A stretch of DNA of 5,075 bases. Origin: Octadecabacter sp. Lineage in GTDB: Bacteria > Pseudomonadota > Alphaproteobacteria > Rhodobacterales > Rhodobacteraceae. Every line of letters begins with the position of its first letter. Within the stretch, counting starts at the first letter, position 1. Shown piece after piece: positions 1-5,075 of this stretch. Made by a program: the position numbers and the translations under genes. The notes beneath the pieces are model-generated. The model ran no database searches and was not told the origin of the DNA. It saw only the letters and a program-made list of their open reading frames with translations. The stretch spans positions 1 to 5,075 of the forward strand of contig DQCL01000253.1 in assembly GCA_003533975.1 (NCBI GenBank), in the 5' to 3' direction.

Positions 1-264
1 CAAACGATCGCCAGCGGTGATCTACTGGCGGATCTTGTGGCCTCAACCAACGGTGGGATTGTCACTATGACGGAGGGGCTACCCTCGTTGCGTGATGTTC
101 GCGCGGGGCGCATTGCTGTCGGGCGCGGTTGGATCGGGATTACACCTCGGGACGCTTACCGCACGGCAGATGTCAGTGTGACGCCGCTGCTACCTGCGTG
201 GTTGGCACTGCTATTGGCGGCCCTGCTGGTGATTGGCGCGTGGCTGCGTGAAGGCCGGCGCTAA
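1..264 (+). CDS. C-terminal fragment of a membrane-anchored protein (5' end outside window)
   Basis: The frame is open from base 1 to a TAA at 262-264, giving 87 visible residues; the true start lies to the left. A GTG at 37 could be read as a start but the frame is open before it and no ribosome site precedes it, so a partial gene is the better reading. The visible part has a soluble stretch containing STNGG (15-19), GLPSLRDVRAGR (26-37) and GRGWIGITPRDAYR (41-54), then one strong hydrophobic helix at about 63-82 (LLPAWLALLLAALLVIGAWL) ending in a positively charged REGRR tail, which suggests a C-terminal anchor with the tail in the cytoplasm. The pattern resembles the C-terminus of the large alphaproteobacterial membrane proteins with a glutamine-amidotransferase-like or von Willebrand-like periplasmic domain, often found near DUF4159 and DUF58/MoxR genes. 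That family assignment is from memory of the pattern and is tentative. It converges on the next gene with only 4 bp between stop codons. Confidence 0.8.
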   Translation, partial: QTIASGDLLADLVASTNGGIVTMTEGLPSLRDVRAGRIAVGRGWIGITPRDAYRTADVSVTPLLPAWLALLLAALLVIGAWLREGRR

Positions 265-268
265 AGTG

Positions 269-601
269 TTAGTTCAGCGCGAAGGGTGTTGTCGCATCAG
301 CCCAACCATCGACATGATCTGACGTGCGCACAAAGACCGTATCTACACCTTCAGGAACCGCGATCTGGCTTGAACGTGTAAAGGGCTGTTCTTCCACATG
401 AGGGTGCGCGAGGACGCGCGTGCCAAGAATCGTTCCGTCAGCCAATTCAATACGCCAGCCATCCGCGTAGTGATCCCATCCCGTGTCGGGGTGGGACAGG
501 GTCACGTCGAAACGGCCATTGGTATAGGTCACCGATTCAACAACTGCGGTGTCTGCGAACGCGGGGGTGGCTGTGAGCAACAGGAGTGTCAAATACTTCA
601 T
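269..601 (-). CDS. Small secreted protein of unknown function
   Basis: A 110-residue protein when started at the ATG whose complement is at 599-601. A GTG two codons upstream (605-607) would add only Met-Pro and is less likely; neither start has a clear Shine-Dalgarno sequence. The N-terminus is a typical Sec signal peptide: one Lys, a hydrophobic core LTLLLLTA, and a likely signal peptidase I site after AFA (about residue 16/17). The mature part is about 94 residues, acidic, rich in Asp, Thr and Val, and has a Trp/His-rich segment (HPDTGWDHYADGW) in what looks like a beta-sheet fold. There are no cysteines, so it is not a lipoprotein or a disulfide protein. I do not recognise a characterised family. 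The Trp, His and Asp residues could bind a ligand or metal, but nothing shows this. It lies 35 bp downstream of the DUF599 gene on the same strand and is probably co-transcribed with it. Confidence 0.8.
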   Translation of the reverse strand: MKYLTLLLLTATPAFADTAVVESVTYTNGRFDVTLSHPDTGWDHYADGWRIELADGTILGTRVLAHPHVEEQPFTRSSQIAVPEGVDTVFVRTSDHVDGWADATTPFALN

Positions 602-636
602 AGGCACAAGCTACAGAACAACTCAGCCATTCCAAA

Positions 637-1347
637 TCACGCTTTGGTGTCGGGAATATCGTTTAGGATAACTTCACGCGGTAACGATGCAAATTCGCGA
701 GACCAGACAAGAAATCCAACACCCAGACATGCCGCGAGAAGCGCCCATGTACCTGCGATCCACGCAACTGCACCCAAGGCAAAATACATTGACCGTAACC
801 CGCGATTAAAATTCATCGCAGCACGGATGTTCAGCTCTGCCGCTTTGCGCGCCAAGGGGACGGCCTGTGCGTCGGCAGGGTCATTTGGGACCGCGCCCAT
901 CATAACCGAGCAATAGCCGAACACGCGGTTGGCCCAGACAAATTTTAGGAACGCATTGCCCAACAGGACGAGTACCAAAATCAATTTCGTTTGAAGCTCC
1001 ATTGCGGGGGTTTCCAAGTGGCCGATCTGCATTGTCACGTTTTGCAGCGGGTCAACATTGCCGATCAATGCCAGCAGACCGCCTATGGCCAACAAGGAGG
1101 TCGACGCGAAAAAGGACGTGCCTTGACGCAGGCTCATCATCATTTGAGCGTCAAATACTCTGGGTTCACGCGTGACCATGACCATCATCCATTTGCGCCG
1201 GTATTCAGACATCAGAACGGTCACGCTGGGGTGTTTTGCGGACGGATGTTCAATCCACCAGCTGATGCCCTGCCAAACGCCCAGAAAAACCAATACGGCG
1301 GCGACATCTAGCCCGCGCAGGCCAAGCAAATTTGCGATAGTTTCCAT
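637..1347 (-). CDS. DUF599 family integral membrane protein
   Basis: A 236-residue protein, ATG start (complement 1345-1347) to TGA (complement 637-639). Four hydrophobic segments are visible, at about residues 13-31, 78-96, 119-138 and 187-215, so it is an inner-membrane protein. Stretches I associate with DUF599 (PF04654) are SLRQGTSFFASTSLLAIGG (72-90), KFVWANRVFGYCSVMMGAVP (135-154) and NRGLRSMYFALGAVAW (181-196). A basic, Met-rich loop (YRRKWMMVMVTREPR, 49-63) follows the first helix. The biochemical function of the family is not established and I do not assign one. The length is ordinary for the bacterial members I know. No strong ribosome binding site precedes the ATG. It is the first gene of a minus-strand pair with the small secreted protein and is divergent from glcD, sharing an 81-bp intergenic region, so its promoter may overlap the glcD control region. 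Confidence 0.88.
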   Translation of the reverse strand: METIANLLGLRGLDVAAVLVFLGVWQGISWWIEHPSAKHPSVTVLMSEYRRKWMMVMVTREPRVFDAQMMMSLRQGTSFFASTSLLAIGGLLALIGNVDPLQNVTMQIGHLETPAMELQTKLILVLVLLGNAFLKFVWANRVFGYCSVMMGAVPNDPADAQAVPLARKAAELNIRAAMNFNRGLRSMYFALGAVAWIAGTWALLAACLGVGFLVWSREFASLPREVILNDIPDTKA

Positions 1348-1375
1348 GTGCGGACACTAGCGAGCTTTAACGCCA

Positions 1376-1402
1376 TAGACACGCCGCAAAATTGGTTATA
1401 TT
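1376..1402 (+). promoter_or_regulatory. Candidate sigma-70 type promoter of the glcDEF operon
   Basis: TAGACA at 1376-1381 matches TTGACA in five of six positions, and TATATT at 1397-1402 matches TATAAT in five of six. The 15-bp spacer is short; an alternative -10 TATTTA at 1399-1404 gives 17 bp but fewer matches. The -10 lies inside the AATTGGT/ACCAATT dyad, so a protein bound there would block polymerase, consistent with repression in the absence of inducer. On the opposite strand, TATAAC (complement of 1395-1400) could serve as -10 for the DUF599 gene, but no convincing -35 accompanies it. Prediction only. Confidence 0.35.
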
Positions 1403-1414
1403 TATTTACCAATT
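1390..1414. promoter_or_regulatory. Candidate operator: AATTGGT-N11-ACCAATT inverted repeat between DUF599 gene and glcD
   Basis: AATTGGT at 1390-1396 is the exact reverse complement of ACCAATT at 1408-1414, separated by 11 bp of nearly pure A/T. The site is centred 27 bp before the glcD start and ends just before its ribosome site. Two readings are possible. The half-sites are the same as those of the E. coli PdhR operator (a FadR/GntR-family site, AATTGGT-N3-ACCAATT), and GlcC, the E. coli glycolate regulator, belongs to the same family; but the spacing here is 11, not 3. The geometry also equals the T-N11-A dyad bound by LysR-type regulators, which commonly sit between divergent genes. Which family binds is inference; the dyad itself is directly visible. 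Confidence 0.55.
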
Positions 1415-1420
1415 AAAGGA
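1415..1420 (+). promoter_or_regulatory. Ribosome binding site deciding the glcD start
   Basis: AAAGGA lies 8 bases before the ATG at 1429. A second in-frame ATG at 1435 would be 14 bases away, so the first is preferred. Confidence 0.65.
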
Positions 1421-1428
1421 TACTGCCG

Positions 1429-2868
1429 ATGCAAATGCCGACCCCGAACCAAAGCGTGCTGTCACGTAAGGCAAAAATTGTCGAACGACTTCAAGGCGTT
1501 CTGCCTGATGGGGCTGTCATTCATACGGAATCCGAAGTTCGCGCATATGAGTGTGACGCCCTGACCGCTTACAAATGCCCACCCCTTTGTGCGGTGCTTC
1601 CAACGTCTACCGAAGAAGTCGCCGCAGTGTTGAAAGCATGCCACGAGATGGGTGTCCCTGTCGTGCCACGCGGTTCTGGCACGTCATTGGCGGGCGGCGC
1701 ATTGCCCACAGCAGACTGCGTGATTTTGGGCGTGGCGCGACTGAACGGCGTGTTAGAAACCAACTACGAGGACCGCTATATCCGCGTCCAATCCGGCCGC
1801 ACAAACCTAAGCGTCACAGGCGCGGTTGAAGCGATGGATTTCTTTTACGCGCCCGACCCGTCCAGCCAGCTGGCTTGCGCCATTGCAGGCAACATCGCAA
1901 TGAATTCCGGCGGGGCGCATTGTTTGAAATACGGTGTCACGACGAACAACTTAATGGGCGTGAAAATGGTGCTGATGGATGGCACTATTACCGAAATTGG
2001 CGGCGCACATCTGGATGCTGCGGGCCTCGACCTGCTGGGTCTGATTTGCGGGTCTGAGGGGCAACTCGGTGTCGTGACAGAGGCCACGTTACGCATTTTA
2101 CGCAAGCCTGAAGGCGCGCGGCCAGTACTGATGGCATTTAATGACAATGAGGTCGCTGGAGCCTGCGTTGCCGACATCATCAAGGCAGGCGTTCTGCCAG
2201 TTGCGATCGAATTCATGGACCGTTTATGCATTGAGACAACGGAGAACTACGCCAAAGCGGGGTATCCGGATTGCGAAGCGCTGTTAATCGTCGAAGTCGA
2301 AGGTGCACCTGAGGAAATCGACGAACAATTGTCACTCATCAATGACATTGCCCGAAAACATGACCCTGTAGAGCTGCGCGAGGCAAAGGACGCAGATGAA
2401 GCCGCGCGTATTTGGTTGGGGCGCAAATCCGCGTTTGGTGCTATTGGGCAGATCAGTGACTACATGTGTTTAGATGGAACAATCCCCGTCTCGTCCCTGC
2501 CGATGGTGCTGCGCCGCATTGGGGAATTGTCTGACGAGTATGGTTTGAAAGTTGGCAACGTTTTCCACGCTGGTGACGGTAATATGCATCCGCTGATTTG
2601 CTATGATGCCAACAAACCTGGTGATCTCGAACTCTGCGAAGCGATGGGTGCCGAAATCCTGAAATTATGTGTCGACGCCGGTGGGTGTTTGACCGGTGAA
2701 CATGGTGTCGGAATTGAAAAGCGGGACCTGATGACCCACCAATTTGCACAACAAGACTTGGGTATTCAGATGGCTGTAAAGGACGTGTTTGATCCCGAAT
2801 GGCTGTTAAACCCTGCGAAGGTGTTTCCGCTCGACAGCAGTGCATCGCGGCGAACTGCGGCACAATAG
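1429..2868 (+). CDS. glcD: Glycolate oxidase FAD-linked subunit GlcD
   Basis: A 479-residue flavoprotein, close to E. coli GlcD (499 residues). It oxidises glycolate to glyoxylate as part of the GlcDEF complex at the inner membrane. The N-terminal FAD-binding domain of the vanillyl-alcohol-oxidase type covers about residues 50-230: PRGSGTSLAGGALP (80-93) is the pyrophosphate loop, followed by PDPSS (142-146), GNIAMNSGGAHCLKYG (154-169) and GSEGQLGVVTEATLR (208-222). The C-terminal FAD-oxidase domain (about 235-467) contains FHAGDGNMHP (379-388) and GEHGVG (423-428), whose histidines are the usual substrate and metal site of the D-2-hydroxyacid dehydrogenase branch, and ends with NPAKVFP (461-467). 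All key motifs are intact. The nearest alternatives are D-lactate or D-2-hydroxyglutarate dehydrogenase, but the following glcE and glcF make GlcD the firm choice. It is the first gene of the operon, with a likely regulated promoter immediately upstream. Confidence 0.96.
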   Translation: MQMPTPNQSVLSRKAKIVERLQGVLPDGAVIHTESEVRAYECDALTAYKCPPLCAVLPTSTEEVAAVLKACHEMGVPVVPRGSGTSLAGGALPTADCVILGVARLNGVLETNYEDRYIRVQSGRTNLSVTGAVEAMDFFYAPDPSSQLACAIAGNIAMNSGGAHCLKYGVTTNNLMGVKMVLMDGTITEIGGAHLDAAGLDLLGLICGSEGQLGVVTEATLRILRKPEGARPVLMAFNDNEVAGACVADIIKAGVLPVAIEFMDRLCIETTENYAKAGYPDCEALLIVEVEGAPEEIDEQLSLINDIARKHDPVELREAKDADEAARIWLGRKSAFGAIGQISDYMCLDGTIPVSSLPMVLRRIGELSDEYGLKVGNVFHAGDGNMHPLICYDANKPGDLELCEAMGAEILKLCVDAGGCLTGEHGVGIEKRDLMTHQFAQQDLGIQMAVKDVFDPEWLLNPAKVFPLDSSASRRTAAQ

Positions 2869-2877
2869 GTTGGTGTT

Positions 2878-2928
2878 GAGGGGGCCAGCCCCCGCTTCGC
2901 TCCCCCGAGGTTTAGTGAACAAAAGAAG
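2878..2928 (+). repeat. G/C hairpin plus CCCCCGAGG...AGAAG tail; probable dispersed Rhodobacteraceae intergenic element
   Basis: This fills most of the 66-bp gap between glcD and glcE. GGGGGC (2880-2885) and GCCCCC (2888-2893) are complementary and would form a short, very stable hairpin; a second C-run, TCCCCC (2901-2906), offers a competing partner for the G-run. After it come GAGGTTT and a purine-rich tail ending in AGAAG. From memory, elements with a G/C hairpin, CCCCGAGG-TATTT and a final AGAAG are common between genes in Rhodobacteraceae genomes. Only one copy is in this window, so repetitiveness is not shown here. It is not a convincing intrinsic terminator, since no T-run directly follows the stem, but it could affect mRNA stability or the glcD to glcE ratio. 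Confidence 0.5.
2924..2928 (+). promoter_or_regulatory. Weak ribosome binding site of glcE
   Basis: AGAAG ends 6 bases before the glcE ATG at 2935. It is a poor match to AGGAGG and lies in the tail of the intergenic element, so that element may supply the translation signal. A second GAAG directly abuts the ATG and is too close to act. Confidence 0.4.
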
Positions 2929-2934
2929 CTGAAG

Positions 2935-4125
2935 ATGACCATAAAGACAGAACAAGAACTGGCAGAGGCCGTAAGGGGCGCAACGGGGCCGCTCCATATT
3001 CGTGGCGGAGGTACGCGCGACATTGGCAACCCTGTGATTGGAGAGGCGCTGCACACGGCTGGGTTAAGCGGGATCACGCTTTATGAACCGGGTGCGTTGA
3101 CGATTGTCGCGCAGGCAGGGACGCCTGTGGCCGATATTGAAGCGGCTTTGGAGGCGGAGGATCAACGATTGGCGTTTGAACCAATGGATCACCGCACGTT
3201 GTTGGGCAGCACCGGCACGCCGACGATTGGCGGCATTGTTGCGAGCAACGCCAGCGGGCCGCGCCGTATTTCCGTTGGCGCGTGCCGTGACCATCTGCTT
3301 GGCGTGCGGTTTGTGGACGGGGCTGGCACCATCATCAAGAACGGCGGGCGCGTGATGAAGAACGTGACCGGTTACGACTTGGTGAAGCTTATGGCGGGGT
3401 CGTACGGCACGTTAGGTGTGCTCAGCGAGGTGGCGCTAAAGGTGCTGCCCAAACCGGAAACAAGTGCGACACTGGTCCTGCAAGGTCTATCGTTGCCAGA
3501 CAGTATCGCTGCGATGTCAGCAGCACTCGGGTCTCCATTTGAAGTGACCGGAGCGGCGCAGGCTGGCGATGATACCTATTTACGCATTGAAGGGTTTGAA
3601 GCATCGGTGAGCTATCGTTTGGGTCAGCTGCAAACGCTGTTGGGGCATTTTGGGGAAACCTCCCCTTTGCACCACGATGACAGCACGGCGCGTTGGCACG
3701 AGCTCACGTCAGTGGCACAGTTTGCAGATGCGCCAGTTGTCTGGCGGGTCGCTATCAAGCCAAGCGACGCGCCCAAATTTGTTGATTGTCTAACCCAAAC
3801 GGTCGGGTTTGAGGTGTCGTTTGATTGGGGTGGCGGGTTGCTTTGGATTGCGGCGCGCGAGCCACATCTAGAGGACGCAGCCAGATGCCATGAGGACGAA
3901 GGCCGCCGCAGTGACCCGAGCGCTGGGGCCGAGGTTATTCACACCAACTTGCAGCACAATGCAGGGCTGATCGGTGGCCATGCGACGCTGATAAAAGCGC
4001 CACAATCGGTGCGATCGGCTGTCCCCGCATTCCAACCCGAGAACCCGACAGTTACCGCCCTGTCCCAAGGGCTGCGCAACAAATTCGATCCACGCGGCAT
4101 ATTAAACGCGGGGCTGATGGGATGA
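2935..4125 (+). CDS. glcE: Glycolate oxidase FAD-binding subunit GlcE
   Basis: A 396-residue protein, paralogous to the FAD domain of GlcD and required for glycolate oxidase activity in E. coli. The family signature is clear: a short pyrophosphate loop IRGGGTR (22-28), GTPTIGGIVASNASGPRR (94-111), GGRVMKNVTGYDL (137-149), YGTLGVLSEVALKVLPKP (157-174) and the C-terminal KFDPRGILNAG (383-393). As is usual for GlcE it lacks the HAGDGN/GEHGVG catalytic region of GlcD. It is longer than E. coli GlcE (350 residues). Part of the difference seems to be a charged stretch at about 309-345 (REPHLEDAARCHEDEGRRSD onward) between the WGGGLLWIA strand and the conserved GGHATLIKAP; the reading frame is intact on both sides, so it looks like an insertion and not a frameshift. 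The ATG at 2935 puts the FAD loop at the normal distance from the N-terminus. The stop overlaps the start of a small downstream frame as ATGA. Confidence 0.95.
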   Translation: MTIKTEQELAEAVRGATGPLHIRGGGTRDIGNPVIGEALHTAGLSGITLYEPGALTIVAQAGTPVADIEAALEAEDQRLAFEPMDHRTLLGSTGTPTIGGIVASNASGPRRISVGACRDHLLGVRFVDGAGTIIKNGGRVMKNVTGYDLVKLMAGSYGTLGVLSEVALKVLPKPETSATLVLQGLSLPDSIAAMSAALGSPFEVTGAAQAGDDTYLRIEGFEASVSYRLGQLQTLLGHFGETSPLHHDDSTARWHELTSVAQFADAPVVWRVAIKPSDAPKFVDCLTQTVGFEVSFDWGGGLLWIAAREPHLEDAARCHEDEGRRSDPSAGAEVIHTNLQHNAGLIGGHATLIKAPQSVRSAVPAFQPENPTVTALSQGLRNKFDPRGILNAGLMG

Positions 4126-4190
4126 ACGGGCTTGGTTTGGGCGTGATTATTACCTTCCTGTTCTTGCTTATCAACACGAGTGGAGCCTGA
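4122..4190 (+). CDS. Putative 22-residue hydrophobic small protein between glcE and glcF
   Basis: ATG at 4122-4124 overlaps the glcE TGA as ATGA, and the frame closes at a TGA (4188-4190) one base before the glcF ATG. It encodes 22 residues: MNGLGLG, then a hydrophobic core VIITFLFLLI, then NTSGA. Excluding the ends, about 14 consecutive residues are apolar, enough for a short single membrane helix. There is no strong Shine-Dalgarno of its own (only a G-rich stretch upstream), so translation would depend on ribosomes ending glcE. The last codons contain the GGAG ribosome site of glcF. It could be a real small membrane subunit or anchor for the otherwise soluble-looking GlcDEF complex, a leader that couples glcE and glcF translation, or a chance frame in a 66-bp spacer. 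I do not recognise the peptide. The tight fit on both sides is direct observation; function is inference. Confidence 0.45.
   Translation: MNGLGLGVIITFLFLLINTSGA
4182..4185 (+). promoter_or_regulatory. Ribosome binding site of glcF
   Basis: GGAG lies 6 bases before the glcF ATG at 4192 and sits inside the end of the small hydrophobic frame, so translating that frame would run ribosomes over the glcF start. Confidence 0.65.
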
Positions 4191-4191
4191 T

Positions 4192-5075
4192 ATGCAGACC
4201 ACCTTTACCGAAGACCAACTTAAAGACGCGGGCACAGCACGGGCCAACGAGATTTTGCGCACCTGTGTGCATTGCGGGTTTTGCACGGCAACTTGCCCGA
4301 CCTATCAGGTGTTGGGCGATGAATTGGACAGCCCACGCGGGCGCATTTACCTGATCAAGGACATGCTGGAAAACGAGCGTGTGCCGGACGAGAAAACCGT
4401 CAAACACATTGACCGCTGCCTGTCCTGCCTCGCCTGTATGACGACCTGCCCCAGTGGCGTGCATTATATGCATCTGGTCGATCACGCTCGTGAATATATT
4501 GAAAACACCTATAAACGGCCGCTGTCTGACCGTGCGTTGCGTTGGGTATTGGCGCGTATCTTACCCTACCCCATGCGGTTTCGCGTAGCCCTGTTGGGGG
4601 CCAAGATTGGACGGCCGTTTGCGCGACTGATGCCGGATGCACGGTTGCGTGCGATGCTAGAGATGGCACCGAAGGTTATCCCGCCCGTATCGCGTAATGA
4701 TGACCCGCAGACCTTCCCTGCACAAAACAAGAAGATGCGGGTGGCGCTGATGACGGGCTGTGCGCAAAGGGCGCTGAACACCGATATCAATGATGCCACA
4801 ATCCGCCTGCTGACACGGCTTGGTGCCGAAGTGGTCATCCCAGAAGGCCAAGGGTGTTGCGGGGCGCTGACCCATCACATGGGCAAGACCTCTGAAAGCC
4901 ACGCGACGGCGGCCAAAAACATCAAGGCGTGGCGCGCCGAGATGCAAAGTGGCGGCTTGGATGCGATTGTTATCAATACGTCTGGCTGTGGGACGACGGT
5001 GAAAGACTACGGCCATATGTTCCGTGAAACAGACCTTGCGGCGGATGCTGCAGCGGTGGCTGATATCGCGATGGA
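4192..5075 (+). CDS. glcF: Glycolate oxidase iron-sulfur subunit GlcF (3' end outside window)
   Basis: The frame is open from the ATG to the right edge: 294 complete codons plus two bases. E. coli GlcF has 407 residues, so roughly the last quarter is missing. GlcF carries electrons from the flavin subunits toward the respiratory chain at the inner membrane. Two 4Fe-4S ferredoxin motifs are intact: C25-x2-C28-x2-C31-x3-C35-P (CVHCGFCTATCP) and C76-x2-C79-x2-C82-x3-C86-P (CLSCLACMTTCP), the second followed by SGVHY. After a basic linker (about 105-160) the first cysteine-rich CCG-type domain begins near 183, with MTGCAQ (188-192), GQGCCGAL (219-226) and NTSGCGTT (262-269). The second CCG domain should lie beyond the window. 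The reading frame shows no break. It follows the small hydrophobic frame by one base and shares the glcDEF transcript. LutA/GlpC-like proteins have similar domains, but the order after glcD and glcE makes GlcF secure. Confidence 0.95.
   Translation, partial: MQTTFTEDQLKDAGTARANEILRTCVHCGFCTATCPTYQVLGDELDSPRGRIYLIKDMLENERVPDEKTVKHIDRCLSCLACMTTCPSGVHYMHLVDHAREYIENTYKRPLSDRALRWVLARILPYPMRFRVALLGAKIGRPFARLMPDARLRAMLEMAPKVIPPVSRNDDPQTFPAQNKKMRVALMTGCAQRALNTDINDATIRLLTRLGAEVVIPEGQGCCGALTHHMGKTSESHATAAKNIKAWRAEMQSGGLDAIVINTSGCGTTVKDYGHMFRETDLAADAAAVADIAM

Noticed and set aside
37..264. A complete 75-residue small membrane protein starting at GTG 37
   Set aside because: The frame is open leftward to base 1, no ribosome site precedes the GTG, and the sequence resembles the tail of a larger anchored protein.
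265..268. Bidirectional terminator between the convergent genes
   Set aside because: Only 4 bp separate the stop codons and I see no hairpin with a T-run around the junction.
398..916. A 172-codon plus-strand open frame, longest in its strand here
   Set aside because: It lies antisense across the secreted protein gene and the DUF599 gene, both of which have clear signal peptide or membrane-helix features. Its product is Arg/Asn/His-rich with no recognisable motif, so it is a shadow frame.
2880..2906. G/C hairpin as an intrinsic terminator after glcD
   Set aside because: The stem is strong but no T-run directly follows, only GCTTCGC and later TTT, and glcE and glcF would need another promoter that I cannot see. 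Partial attenuation remains possible, full termination is unlikely.
3859..3969. Compensated frameshift in glcE
   Set aside because: The three frames were compared: a neighbouring frame reads through part of this stretch but gives no better family match, and conserved GlcE motifs lie on both sides in the annotated frame. An insertion is the simpler reading.
4171..5016. Several minus-strand open frames of about 90-120 codons opposite glcF
   Set aside because: They are antisense to a clear GlcF with both 4Fe-4S motifs and a CCG-domain motif. Their products are Arg/His-rich without domain features, as expected for shadows of a coding strand.
1..5075. Mobile elements, CRISPR array, tRNA or rRNA genes, defence genes
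   Set aside because: No transposase-like product, terminal inverted repeats, regularly spaced repeats or RNA-gene sequence was seen in any part of the window.

Overview
The window looks like chromosome of a marine alphaproteobacterium of the Rhodobacteraceae (Roseobacter group). The signs are the style and arrangement of the glycolate oxidase proteins, a DUF599 membrane protein, and a G/C-rich intergenic hairpin followed by a CCCCGAGG...AGAAG tail of the kind scattered through that family. The species cannot be fixed from the sequence; moderate rather than very high GC would fit genera such as Octadecabacter or Loktanella (inference).

Layout. Bases 1-264 are the C-terminal end of a plus-strand membrane-anchored protein whose start lies outside the window. 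It converges, with a 4-bp gap, on a two-gene minus-strand unit (about 1347 down to 269): a four-helix DUF599 membrane protein, then a small secreted protein of unknown function. An AT-rich 81-bp divergent intergenic region (1348-1428) carries a perfect 7-bp inverted repeat spaced by 11 bp, overlapping promoter-like hexamers. From 1429 to the right edge runs the glycolate oxidase operon: glcD (FAD subunit), a 66-bp gap holding the G/C hairpin element, glcE (second FAD-domain subunit), an unannotated 22-codon hydrophobic reading frame wedged between glcE and glcF, and the first 294 codons of glcF (iron-sulfur subunit).

How they work together. By analogy with E. coli glcDEF, GlcD and GlcE form the FAD-containing part and GlcF passes electrons through two 4Fe-4S clusters and CCG-type domains to the respiratory chain while glycolate is oxidised to glyoxylate. 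Marine roseobacters could use this on glycolate released by phytoplankton (inference). No dedicated regulator (glcC), permease (glcA) or malate synthase (glcB) is visible here.

The least ordinary items are the small hydrophobic peptide frame, coupled on both sides to glcE and glcF, the dyad upstream of glcD, and an apparent charged insertion near the C-terminus of GlcE. Otherwise this is ordinary metabolic chromosome: I see no mobile element, CRISPR array, RNA gene or defence system.
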